Source: Coemansia sp. RSA 922
Taxonomy: Eukaryota; Kickxellomycota; Kickxellomycetes; Kickxellales; Kickxellaceae
Length of the DNA: 34,381 nt
Assembly: GCA_027577415.1 (NCBI GenBank)
Contig: JANBQS010000113.1
Span: forward strand, 1-34,381
Direction: 5' to 3'
Shown here: in pieces, positions 26,973 through 34,381 of the stretch
Numbering within the stretch: position 1 is the first letter of the stretch
Layout of the letters: each line of letters begins with the position of its first letter
The notes under the pieces: model-generated
What the model saw: only the letters and a program-made list of their open reading frames with translations
The model's database searches: none
What the model was told of the DNA's origin: nothing
Made by a program: the position numbers and the translations under genes

Positions 26973-27082
26973 CTAAACAGTGCTGGCTAAAGTGGATAAT
27001 TCTAGAATATATTTCTTCGGAGGTGGTAATCGAAATTTGCTAATCACCCACATGACATAACGGCGTGCTGCTAGCAAGAAAG
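26908..27082 (+). repeat. Direct repeat unit A: 3' end and flank of the F-box-like gene
   Basis: The last about 21 codons of the gene ending at 26972, plus about 110 bases of 3' flank, recur at 29451-29622 in the same orientation. Shared stretches include GGCCGACTTCTACA-GTCCTTTACTAA, GGCTAAAGT-GATAATTCTA-AATATATTT and GCTAATCACCCACA-GACATA-CGGC. Homology in the flank shows a DNA duplication, not only family resemblance. Confidence 0.85.
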
Positions 27083-27335
27083 CCTTTATTTCTTTGTCGA
27101 GCCAGACATTTCCAATTGTGGAAAAGAACATGCAAAACCATTGCTTGAAAATTCTTTGAATTTATCTTCAAAAGGGGCTTCAATTGGCGAGAAAGAGTGC
27201 CGAAATAATGTCTCTAAGTGCATGGGTGGCCTTGAAAAACCATGTCCAAACTCCCTTACTATTTTCTTCCTCTAATTTTTACATTCCATTTATTTTTCAA
27301 CTAGCTTAACTTTTAGCACTTTTTAGTTTGCTCCC
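26973..27335. other. Spacer between two tandem F-box-like genes
   Basis: 363 bases, AT-rich. The first 110 belong to the direct repeat unit. The end is T-rich (CTTTTAGCACTTTTTAGTTTGC), a probable promoter/leader for the next gene. No other feature seen. Confidence 0.5.
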
Positions 27336-29012
27336 ATGTCTACCAGTGTCTCGCCAGCGCAAATACTTCACTCTGACATTCTACGTCTGATTTTAAAGTA
27401 TGTAGTACAAGACTCCAAGACAAGAGAATTGGGGTCGATAGGCAATATTTACTATTTGAGACATATATTGTATGTCTGCTCTGCCTGGCGTCAGGAGGTG
27501 CGCGAGTATCTGTGGAAAAAGCTTTGCCTTACCATTGATAATAAGAGCAACGACGCTTACATAGATCAGCCAGGGTTGCGCCCAAGCTCTAAGCCATCAC
27601 TCATTGCTACCAGCCTTGTAAGGGAGCTCAGAGTAAAAGTTGCAGGAGCTAGTATAGCAAGTGGTGCTGCCCATAAACTATTGACTGAGCTCATGGGAGA
27701 CACCGCAACTATGATCCAAGCCCGTAAGCTATGTGTTACAATTACAGATGGATTTGTAACTCCCGAAGAGCCGATGAATAGCTCTATTGACAATGTTCTT
27801 GAATTTACTCGTCTGCTCAAGTCAATGACACATGATATCTTGGTAGAAGCACAGTTGCATTACCATGGCAATCATCGTGAGACTCGGAATTGCAATGAAG
27901 AATTATTCGCTAGTCTACTCGGTGAGATATTCCTTGGTACCAATCGCCAAAGGCTCGAATTGGAAGATCTGTCGTTTAAACAGCAGTCGACTATAGACTG
28001 CATTCCTCAACTTTTCTCACTTCATCTGAACTGTTATAACTCGCCAACACTGAGTCATAATCTAGTTCACAAGTGCGCCAGTTCTCTTCAAGATCTAAAC
28101 ATTTTAAACTACAATGCCAAATCATTGATTTATGATAAGAATGGCAAAGCTGTTATATACCCAAAATTGCAGTATTTGGACCTAACTTTAAATTATTCTA
28201 ATTCAAGTAAGCGAATGCTGGCTCCCAATATTGTGCCATTCCCTGTATTGAAGTGCTTGAAAATGAATGAGTTTTATCTATTTGGCGATGATATGATGTT
28301 CCGAGGAAATAGTGCCACCTTAGAGAATCTAGAGTTATGCTTATACGCCGAGGATGTTGCCGTTCTAAGTACTAGTCCGGTGTTTAACAACGAGTTTAAG
28401 AATTTGCGGACAGTGTCAATTGCTGGTAGTAAAGCAAGAAATAACCTCACACAAGTGCCCATGCCCACTATGCACAAGTTTATAGGCAACTTAGCCGCTA
28501 ATGCTCGCAAACTGGCATTGACGAACAATATTTCAGTCAGTGGATTGATTGATTTGGCAAGCTCCGGTTGCCGGTTTGAAAACATAAAAGAATTGGCAAT
28601 AAGGGGCAATAAGCCAACGCTTTATGATATTCTGCGCTTGTTGAAAGTACTTCCTGTTCTTGCTAAGCTTGAATGTAATATTGACGATTGGGATTCAGGA
28701 TTTGATCAACTTACTGATGACGAATTGCCTGATCACGTAGCCTCCAACTTTGGCAATGCTGGCAAGTACTTGCACACTTGGCTTTTGCCACATACCAGAA
28801 ATGAGCGCAGTATAAACATTGCCGAATATGTAATGCTTTTGGCTATTGCTTGCCCAAGACTTGAGTCAGTGGAAACACTGTGTATTGATAGTCGGAGTTA
28901 CCACACAAGAGTCACTGAAGCTAGTCGCAGTGGCCCATTTAGCAAGTATGCTTCATGCCTTAATCAACTCCTTGATGGGATTATCATTGTTGAAGATGTA
29001 GTACAAAATTGA
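27336..29012 (+). CDS. F-box-like/leucine-rich family protein (558 aa)
   Basis: Intact single-exon gene starting MSTSVSPAQILHSDILRL. Residues about 10-70 fit the F-box-like segment (SDILRLILKYVVQ, then ILYVCSAWRQEVREYLWKKL). Later landmarks: ASIASGAAHKLLTELMG, KAVIYPKLQYLDL, APNIVPFPVLKCL, MMFRGNSATLENL at residue 322, DDELPDHVAS, AEYVMLLAIACPRL and GPFSKYASCLNQLL, followed by an extra short acidic tail (IIIVEDVVQN) not seen in the paralogues. The body is rich in Leu, Asn and Ser, with irregular LRR-like spacing. It lies 363 bp after the previous family member in the same direction, so it arose by tandem duplication. Substrate and partner are unknown; the Skp1-binding role is inferred from the N-terminal pattern. 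Confidence 0.65.
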   Translation: MSTSVSPAQILHSDILRLILKYVVQDSKTRELGSIGNIYYLRHILYVCSAWRQEVREYLWKKLCLTIDNKSNDAYIDQPGLRPSSKPSLIATSLVRELRVKVAGASIASGAAHKLLTELMGDTATMIQARKLCVTITDGFVTPEEPMNSSIDNVLEFTRLLKSMTHDILVEAQLHYHGNHRETRNCNEELFASLLGEIFLGTNRQRLELEDLSFKQQSTIDCIPQLFSLHLNCYNSPTLSHNLVHKCASSLQDLNILNYNAKSLIYDKNGKAVIYPKLQYLDLTLNYSNSSKRMLAPNIVPFPVLKCLKMNEFYLFGDDMMFRGNSATLENLELCLYAEDVAVLSTSPVFNNEFKNLRTVSIAGSKARNNLTQVPMPTMHKFIGNLAANARKLALTNNISVSGLIDLASSGCRFENIKELAIRGNKPTLYDILRLLKVLPVLAKLECNIDDWDSGFDQLTDDELPDHVASNFGNAGKYLHTWLLPHTRNERSINIAEYVMLLAIACPRLESVETLCIDSRSYHTRVTEASRSGPFSKYASCLNQLLDGIIIVEDVVQN

Positions 29013-29450
29013 TAGGTTGGCTGTATGCTAATGAGCAATGGGTTATGCCCTTTTCAGGCCAGAAAGCCATTTAGTTTTCGGTAAATATTCCTTTTGGATT
29101 TCAGTACCATTGTCCTATTTCTTGATTTGGCTCAGTTCAGTTCTTACAGTTCACTGGTTTGTTTGGCACATTGGATAGAGTGCGTGTTTGACCGGGTAAC
29201 TTCTTTTCATTCCTTTTTTATTTTTAAATTTTCCAATATATTATTCATTGACACCTGATGTTTTTGAATAGTTGCGCTAGTCTACTCTGCCTCTCTCTTG
29301 CAAAAACACAGTTATTAAGAATTTTTAAATATAAACTGGGCGCTGCCCCTCTTTCCTTACCCGTGACTAAACCTGACCATAGCTCTGGCCATTTGCAGGG
29401 TTGGTGGGCGGGCACCCTCTACTCGTTAGCGTCTAGCTAACCTATCAATA
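29013..29450. other. Intergenic region downstream of the tandem F-box-like genes
   Basis: About 440 bases, AT-rich to 29330, then GC-rich to 29440. A 60-codon plus frame at 29258-29440 looks like chance. Part of this stretch is probably the eroded body of the third tandem copy whose 3' end survives next to it, but I see no alignable landmark. Confidence 0.4.
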
Positions 29451-29622
29451 TTCACAGCTACCCTGTAGAAAGTAGGCATCCCTACTTGGCCGACTTCTAC
29501 ATGTCCTTTACTAAATAAGCAGCGCTGGCTAAAGTAGATAATTCTAAAATATATTTGTTCGGAGGCGGTAATATAAATTAGCTAATCACCCACAAGACAT
29601 AGCGGCATGCTGATATTAAGAA
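29451..29622 (+). pseudogene. 3'-end relic of a third tandem F-box-like gene copy
   Basis: This stretch matches 26908-27082 over its whole length with scattered substitutions and small indels. It begins within the last codons of the gene (the part encoding YASQLGRLLQVLY, here eroded), passes the stop, and continues about 110 bases into the 3' flank. The rest of the gene is gone. Homology ends near 29622, where retroelement-like coding sequence starts. It shows that the array once held at least one more copy. Confidence 0.8.
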
Positions 29623-30178
29623 ACAACGCACCCCGCAAAGCCATTGTACACTACTTCTGGTTGGGCCCCCATATCCAAGATTTTTGGCAACGGGTATCGT
29701 GTTTCATTGAGGGGATCCGCGACATTCCATCTGGTCCTGTCTTAGGAGTCGATCTGCGCGCAGTAGTCATGGGCTTTGGTGCCTGGTCACGCAGAATCCC
29801 AAATGCCGATGTACTACACGATCTGGCAGTCTGGGAGATTTTCCGCACTAGAGCAGAGCTGTCACTGGAGGGCAAAAGGCTCGATGGTTTGGTAATGTTC
29901 CTCCGCTGGAAATCTGCCGTCATCTCGCGTATTCTACACGACTTCTATTATTCCTACTCCATGATAAACGCTGGTTAGTGGTGTCTAACCGGTGGTACCA
30001 CTTTGATCCCGGCGACGACGAACTTGATGGGAAGATATCATTCAGAAACAAATCGCAACAAGTGACCGGCTGCCTTCATCACATTATCCAGTATCACCAG
30101 CAGTCAGCTCCGGACGACGATGCCAATGCCCCGGCTGCACCCGGCAATCCGCCTACTGTGGCAAGAACCGATTTTTAA
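29623..30178 (+). mobile_element. 5'-truncated LINE-like retroelement remnant (end of ORF2)
   Basis: The frame 29607-29978 (123 aa) reads HYFWLGPHIQDFWQRV, resembling the H-x-F-x-x-C-P-x-x-x-x-x-W motif after the reverse transcriptase domain of LINE ORF2 proteins (the Cys is Gly here). LAVWEIFRTRAELSLEGKRL fits the end of such proteins. A second frame, open from before 29978 to TAA 30178 (RWLVVSNRWYHFDPGDDEL ... LHHIIQYHQQSAPDDDANAP), appears to continue the same ORF after a frameshift near 29945-29970. No reverse transcriptase catalytic part is present, as expected for 5' truncation on insertion. There is no clear poly(A) tail, only an A/T-rich end. The composition is more GC-rich than its surroundings. 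The LINE assignment is by motif and moderately sure; the link between the two frames is an inference. Confidence 0.5.
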
Positions 30179-30189
30179 TTTTAATTAAC

Positions 30190-30219
30190 CACAATAAATT
30201 TGCGCTTAAAGGTTGTGCC
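30190..30219 (+). repeat. 30-bp dispersed repeat, copy 2
   Basis: Matches 21531-21560 at 27 of 30 positions and is followed by AAAAAAG. It starts 11 bases after the stop of the retroelement-like frame and about 95 bases before a TATA box. Confidence 0.7.
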
Positions 30220-30284
30220 AAAAAAGTTGACGTTGCCAGGACAGAAAAAGGTAGGAGCAACCCGATAAACACGAGAGCTGGCCA

Positions 30285-30291
30285 TATAAAA
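30285..30291 (+). promoter_or_regulatory. TATA box before a small ORF
   Basis: TATAAAA, followed at once by TGACTCA (30293-30299, a Gcn4/AP-1-type site), then CCACCATGG at 30311-30319. The combination looks like a promoter remnant. Confidence 0.4.
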
Positions 30292-30315
30292 CTGACTCAC
30301 TCAGCAACCTCCACC

Positions 30316-30429
30316 ATGGCTGTAGTTCTGAGCATCTCAACAAGTTATTTTATCTCCATGAGTCCACAGAAGCCATTCTTCTTTTGGTTATTTATCTTTG
30401 GATTTAGACCCACTCGTTTGGAGTGCTGA
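30316..30429 (+). CDS. Possible 37-aa ORF behind a promoter-like stretch
   Basis: MAVVLSISTSYFISMSPQ and on to RPTRLEC: a hydrophobic, Phe-rich peptide that could be a membrane or signal-like segment. The start context CCACCATGG is strong and a TATA box lies 25 bp upstream, but the frame is short and unrecognised. It may be a decapitated remnant of a larger gene. Confidence 0.2.
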   Translation: MAVVLSISTSYFISMSPQKPFFFWLFIFGFRPTRLEC

Positions 30430-30520
30430 CTTTGCCTTAATTGTGGATCTTAGCGAATCACTTTTGCTCTAAAAAGCTGGACTATTTTATAGACTTTATT
30501 AGTTATTCACAGAACTAGTA

Positions 30521-31237
30521 TCAAGCTGAAGCATCAGCCAGCGGCCAATAAGAGGCTATTATCGCTTGATTATTCTCAGTTGACCTGACAGAGAATGAGC
30601 CCCCTCCCTTTTTTGAACCGGCGACATCAGACAGTAGAGTTACAAGTACTCTGCAATAAGATGCACCGCGAAGTCTACCACTCAGGATGTCAAACTGACT
30701 TTCGACAGCGACTTTGTTTGTAGCAGGAGCCATCTGCTTGATCCGCTGAATAAACTCGTTGATATTACGCGCAATGTTGTACTGCAAACTGTCACAGGTG
30801 AACTTTCGCCCTCCGCACCAGGGGCTAAAGAAAAAAATGACTGTGATCTTCCTCACCCGTGGGAACACAACGCCCTCATATGGTGGGACTGACAAAACCT
30901 GAAACGCCTTGCCTGAAAAAATATTCTGAGCGTTTAACTCTATCACCAAGTTTCTTGCCAAGTGATACGTAGGGTATACTGGTGCTCGGGGACTTGATGG
31001 CCAATCGACGTATACCTTGCCAGCACTTAAATCTAGCTCGCACTTGTGAAAGAAGCGTGATTGTACAACCTCACGAAAGCTGTGGCAGACCCACAGCAAG
31101 GGAATAAGAGGTCTCTCAAACCTTTTCAAACCCGCTCTATCCCTCTTACTGCACATAGGCGTGGTGCCCACAACATACGTGACTATTAGACTTACGACGT
31201 GTGGGGGAAGAAACTGAAACGGAGTAGAAGAATACAT
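30521..31237 (-). CDS. C-terminally truncated F-box-like protein (238 aa)
   Basis: Starts MYSSTPFQFLPPHVVSLIV; the F-box-like part is FLPPHVVSLIVTYVVG, then PLIPLLWVCHSFREVVQS. It then has NIFSGKAFQVL, equivalent to the S-I-A-S-G-x-A block of the longer paralogues, and VFPRVRKITVIFFF. The frame ends after WPLADASA at TGA, roughly where the paralogues reach less than half their length, so about 300 residues of the leucine-rich body are absent. No continuation was seen in any frame downstream. It belongs to a separate subfamily from the genes at 25302 and 27336 (Lys/Arg-rich insert CSKRDRAGLKRF). It may be an expressed short F-box protein or a pseudogene; I cannot decide. It lies on the opposite strand from the tandem array. 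Confidence 0.5.
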   Translation of the reverse strand: MYSSTPFQFLPPHVVSLIVTYVVGTTPMCSKRDRAGLKRFERPLIPLLWVCHSFREVVQSRFFHKCELDLSAGKVYVDWPSSPRAPVYPTYHLARNLVIELNAQNIFSGKAFQVLSVPPYEGVVFPRVRKITVIFFFSPWCGGRKFTCDSLQYNIARNINEFIQRIKQMAPATNKVAVESQFDILSGRLRGASYCRVLVTLLSDVAGSKKGGGSFSVRSTENNQAIIASYWPLADASA

Positions 31238-32285
31238 CCTTTAGTACTATATAATTGGTAAAAAGGCGAATAAAGTTAACAAGAGCGAACAAAAGAAATA
31301 AAGTTGATTGTAGACTTCAGTCCTCCTTTTTAGTGACTAGCTGCGGACTGAGTATGGACTGCTTGCGTCATGGATTAACCACCATCAAATTACGAAGAAT
31401 AACCAAGCCATGGACGACGTTGTAAAAGGTTGGGGCATTCCAGAAGCAGCGGCGCCACACATCTGGCAATAATCTCAAAGAACCCTTTAGAACATGTCGA
31501 ACGATGACTGAAGTGTAGATCAAATCGGGAGTTATTAACTCAACGGATTACAGCATGTGGCACATTTTAATACCGTATTATCAGTAGTGTAGGTGGTACG
31601 GTTTATTTTTGTTTGCAGAAGATGCATATCTATCTTCTCTCTAGTGCTAGTTGGCCACTTTGGTATCCCGATTTCTAATATCTTAATAGTTTGCCAGTTG
31701 GCAAATAGTATTTGTAATATCTGCCACACCAATTCACTGTCGTCGTGTTGATCCATGTCTACATATGGAAAATAGCCCTCTGCCTGGGCGCATTGGGTTT
31801 GCATTAAATCTTATACGCAGCATTGACTATACACTTTTTATTCAATTCAAGTGAACCTAAAATAATCAGGCATATGGCACATGATTTAATGCGGAGCAAA
31901 AATTAGACCGTAGTCCAATTCGTATCACTTATATTAATAAAAAAAACTTTATTAGTAGTTCTGTTAGCCATTAAAGAGCTATCGATACAGACAAGGTGCA
32001 TAGGGCTTGCAACAATCTGACGAGATATCCTTCTCCATCTACTCCATAAAAAATTTGAACCGAAAATAAGCAGCAGTCGATAAAAAACGTGAAAATTTTG
32101 CAGGGCTACTGGAATAGACCATCGATATGGCGACCTGCAGAAAGTATGCACCTCGTTTGCACTGCTTGAACAATTTTTATAGATAACAATCCATTCATTG
32201 GTTAAATTGACCAATAACAAACATGAATAGTCGAATCGTACACGCTGAACAGAGTTGAAATACTTCGTTTTTGCGGTCTAACAGA
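31238..32285. other. AT-rich intergenic region with unassigned small ORFs
   Basis: About 1 kb. The start is the promoter of the truncated F-box-like gene (CACTTTTTATTC-type T/A-rich DNA). A minus-strand frame at 31535-31804 (89 aa, ATG start, SELVWQILQILFANW, ending CATCCNPLS) and another at 31903-32220 (non-ATG start) are open but unrecognised. They may be eroded pieces of family genes. Nothing else seen. Confidence 0.4.
31535..31804 (-). CDS. Possible small orphan or gene relic (89 aa)
   Basis: MQTQCAQAEGYFPYVDMDQH and on: an aromatic/acidic N-terminus, a Leu/Ile-rich helix (LVWQILQILF), a Lys-rich middle (KWPTSTREKIDMHLLQTK) and a C-x2-C-C end. No domain recognised. It has an ATG start and reasonable composition but no neighbour support. 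Confidence 0.22.
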   Translation of the reverse strand: MQTQCAQAEGYFPYVDMDQHDDSELVWQILQILFANWQTIKILEIGIPKWPTSTREKIDMHLLQTKINRTTYTTDNTVLKCATCCNPLS

Positions 32286-34001
32286 TCAGGGAAATTCAAC
32301 ATAAACATGGGGCGCAAACAACTCCCGTGTAACATGTTTGCAATATTCGTCCTGGTACACTTGTGGACGAAGCTTCTTGGCCTCCTCAAAGGATATTGGA
32401 AAGTCGGCCTTGTCCATGATGTCGTCCACCTCCAGCAGTGGCAAACTGTGGAACGGCTCAGACGCCAGCACGTCTTCAGAGTACCAATCTTGCTGCTGAG
32501 GCGGCACAACTTCTGTCGACGGAATGCGCGTACTTGGATCCACAAAGTAAAATGTAAGCATCTTGCAGTGACCAGGCTTGGTTGAATCTTCCAGCTTGAG
32601 CTCGGGCACCTTGTACTGGTGAATGTTGGGAAACACCAGGCACCGTCCATCTTCAATGTCAACACAGCTTAGCTCTTGCGATACAGGGTCCTCGTTACGT
32701 AGTAGGCTTTCCTCTATACCGTACGCTTTGACAACCGATCTAATGTCAAATTGTTCAACCGCAAAATCCCAACAGCAAATCGCCTCGCGGAATCGCAGAC
32801 TACTTGGCGCAATGTTGGTCACGTCGTAGAAGAATATACCCGTAGCAATAATGCGCTCATTGTTTAAGCCCTCCAGCTTCCAATCCTCGCCCCCAAATTT
32901 TGGCCTCTTTGGAGTAAGTTCGATGTTAGTCATCTTGACGATGGCCTGTAGCCGCCGTCCACATAGCTTGTAGGGATTAATAGGGCGTGTGGGCACAACA
33001 AACGGCTCAGGTTGCGGGTGGATAAATTCTGCACGCCTCCTCCAGAGAATGAGATACGCCTCGTAGTAATCGTCGCTACAATCGGGCAGAGGCTCATCAC
33101 TCTTGTAGTATTTTGACGAGTCTGGTACCACCCGTCGTTGGCGCGGATGCACGATATCAGTAACTACCTGTTCCAAAAGCGGGAGAAACTTGGAGAAGAT
33201 GCTGGCAATAATCGGGTACAGCGCGGCGTGTTTGACGGGGTGCAAGTTGTTGATGTATGACTCTATATTGACAACGCCATTGTCATCCACGCAGAACTCG
33301 GACGGTAGCCGGCTAAATTTGTCAGAAGTATAAGATCCATACCGCCAATCCCAAATCGGGAGATAGTAGGCAGACTCCCCATCCTCGCCAACGCGTAAAG
33401 CCTTGCGCCATCCCTCAAGAGATCCAGGAAACTCCCCTGCATCCTCAAGAGTAAGAGCTGCCTGGGGCGACGTACTGGTCTGACGACACAGCTTCGAGCG
33501 GTTATAGATCAGTGGAAACAGTGACGGGTCAATCAAGTTCAGTACACGGGACTGACCTTCGGGGTACCAGTCTTTTTGATTATCTGGCACACCCTCGAGA
33601 ATAGCCGCATAGTCTTTGAGCTCATCTGTTGTCTTGACATCAACAAGTATATCAGAGAACCACACGCCATCTGCCGCACTGAGTCTGGCGTTGCTGCCCG
33701 GTGGGTGTAAAGACGCGTAGTATGCTAGCTCGTCTAGCACGTACGCAAACTCAATTTCGGTTAGCTCCTTTGCCTTGGCTTCGGCGGCCCAGCCAGCACG
33801 AGTGTCTGCATTATTAATCGTCTCTATCCAGTCAGACCTTGAACGAATATCGCTGCTCATCTGGCGCATCCGCCTTTCCACAATTGTGTCCATTCCTTCA
33901 GGCTCGCAGTCATACATGGCGCCAGGCGGAAAGAGAGCTCTAATGCGTTCGAGCAAAGTTGCGTATGGCGGGAGAACAATCTCTGTGCGGCGCTTTATCA
34001 T
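32286..34001 (-). CDS. DUF4246 family protein (571 aa from the chosen start)
   Basis: Long single frame matching the fungal DUF4246 (PF14033) family. It starts TEIVLPPYATLLERIRALFP, then has SDWIETINNADTRAGW, LDELAYYASLHPP, VWFSDILVD, WYPEGQSRVLNLIDPSLFPL, ... LPSEFCVDD, SYINNLHPVKHAALYPII, KLCGRRLQAIVKMTNIELTP, ... GRCLVFPNIHQYKV, CKMLTFYFVDPSTRIPSTE and QDWY. The second half is reminiscent of a jelly-roll oxygenase fold, but I do not claim an activity. I choose ATG 34001 (MIKRRTEIVLPPY), because family members begin close to this motif and a 60-base pyrimidine-rich leader lies directly upstream. The frame stays open to ATG 34172 (MLIRARTCSKHLGVRSGRWL), which would give a mitochondrial-type Arg/Ser/Leu presequence, and to ATG 34298. 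Start choice is therefore open. Confidence 0.85.
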   Translation of the reverse strand: MIKRRTEIVLPPYATLLERIRALFPPGAMYDCEPEGMDTIVERRMRQMSSDIRSRSDWIETINNADTRAGWAAEAKAKELTEIEFAYVLDELAYYASLHPPGSNARLSAADGVWFSDILVDVKTTDELKDYAAILEGVPDNQKDWYPEGQSRVLNLIDPSLFPLIYNRSKLCRQTSTSPQAALTLEDAGEFPGSLEGWRKALRVGEDGESAYYLPIWDWRYGSYTSDKFSRLPSEFCVDDNGVVNIESYINNLHPVKHAALYPIIASIFSKFLPLLEQVVTDIVHPRQRRVVPDSSKYYKSDEPLPDCSDDYYEAYLILWRRRAEFIHPQPEPFVVPTRPINPYKLCGRRLQAIVKMTNIELTPKRPKFGGEDWKLEGLNNERIIATGIFFYDVTNIAPSSLRFREAICCWDFAVEQFDIRSVVKAYGIEESLLRNEDPVSQELSCVDIEDGRCLVFPNIHQYKVPELKLEDSTKPGHCKMLTFYFVDPSTRIPSTEVVPPQQQDWYSEDVLASEPFHSLPLLEVDDIMDKADFPISFEEAKKLRPQVYQDEYCKHVTRELFAPHVYVEFP

Positions 34002-34381
34002 GTTAATGCTAGTACCAGTCGAATAAAAGAGATGGGCTGAATAAGCAGAAGAAAAGATAGAAGAGAGACTGCCTTTACCATCCCTTTCCCGTATCGGTTG
34101 AAAAGCTGTCGAAAGCCAGCGTCCGGAGCGGACTCCCAAATGTTTGCTACAAGTCCGCGCACGAATCAACATTATAACACATTGAAAATATAAAAGAGAA
34201 GAGAAAGTACTTTTTCCTCTCATCTCAATAGCCGTTGACAGTTCATTGCTGCATCTGCTTCCCAAGAGTCCATTGCCAGATTGGACTTGGATCGACATTT
34301 GCGGATGTTACGCGCGCCATAGCGCAGCGTGAGGGCCCACGTGATCAGTCCAGTGATGATACACGTTTATCGGTTACCACG
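34002..34381. other. Upstream region of the DUF4246 gene and window edge
   Basis: About 380 bases. It contains the pyrimidine-rich leader, the in-frame upstream ATGs at 34172 and 34298, a TTTTATATTTTC stretch near 34190 on the minus strand, and a GC-rich end with CACGTG near 34338. No other gene is seen. Confidence 0.45.

Noticed and set aside
32195..32665. 156-codon minus-strand frame overlapping the DUF4246 gene
   Set aside because: Overlaps the 3' end of the supported gene in another frame, and its composition (Cys/Trp/Arg-rich) is shadow-like.

Overview
The window reads as nuclear DNA of a filamentous, early-diverging fungus. It encodes a Zn(II)2Cys6 regulator and a DUF4246 protein (both essentially fungal), has few and short introns (one 80-nt GT-AG intron and one GC-AG intron), very compact intergenic gaps, and a lineage-type F-box-like gene family. 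My best guess is Kickxellomycotina (a Coemansia or Linderina relative), from the overall look of the F-box-like family and the mix of genes. That is an inference from memory of the families, not a search result. No rRNA, tRNA, CRISPR or plasmid feature was recognised.

Layout. (1) 1-4.1 kb: a broken 3' gene fragment, an F-box-like gene with one frameshift, and an intact F-box-like gene. (2) 4.1-21.5 kb: a dense housekeeping block. It holds a tubby-domain protein, a GRIP golgin (one intron), a Pep12-type Qa-SNARE, a Zn2Cys6 transcription factor, Mon2, ribosomal protein uL29/L35 (start codon alone in exon 1), prefoldin subunit 1, an orphan basic-tailed protein and a CMTR1-like cap 2'-O-methyltransferase. 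(3) 21.5-25.3 kb: AT-rich accessory DNA with a 5'-truncated PD-(D/E)XK/AAA-ATPase-like pseudogene, a 49-residue zinc-finger-like microgene with its own TATA box and a perfect inverted repeat, and a 123-residue orphan. (4) 25.3-31.2 kb: a second F-box-like cluster with two intact genes, the 3'-end relic of a third tandem copy, a truncated LINE-type retroelement next to it, and a C-terminally truncated F-box-like gene. (5) 32.3-34.0 kb: a DUF4246 protein, then a promoter-like edge.

How the genes fit together. The golgin, Pep12 and Mon2 genes lie within about 13 kb and all act at the trans-Golgi/endosome interface, the golgin and Pep12 genes sharing a 206-bp divergent promoter. The F-box-like genes have an N-terminal F-box-like segment followed by a long variable leucine-rich body, so they are candidate substrate adaptors of SCF ubiquitin ligases. 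They lie on both sides of the stable core, with frameshifts, truncations and relics that point to birth-and-death evolution by tandem duplication. The strongest leads are the tandem-copy relic at 29.45 kb, the zinc-finger microgene with its operator-like repeat at 22.8-23.0 kb, the 30-bp dispersed repeat at 21.5/30.2 kb, and the Asp-to-Glu change in the CMTR1-like enzyme.
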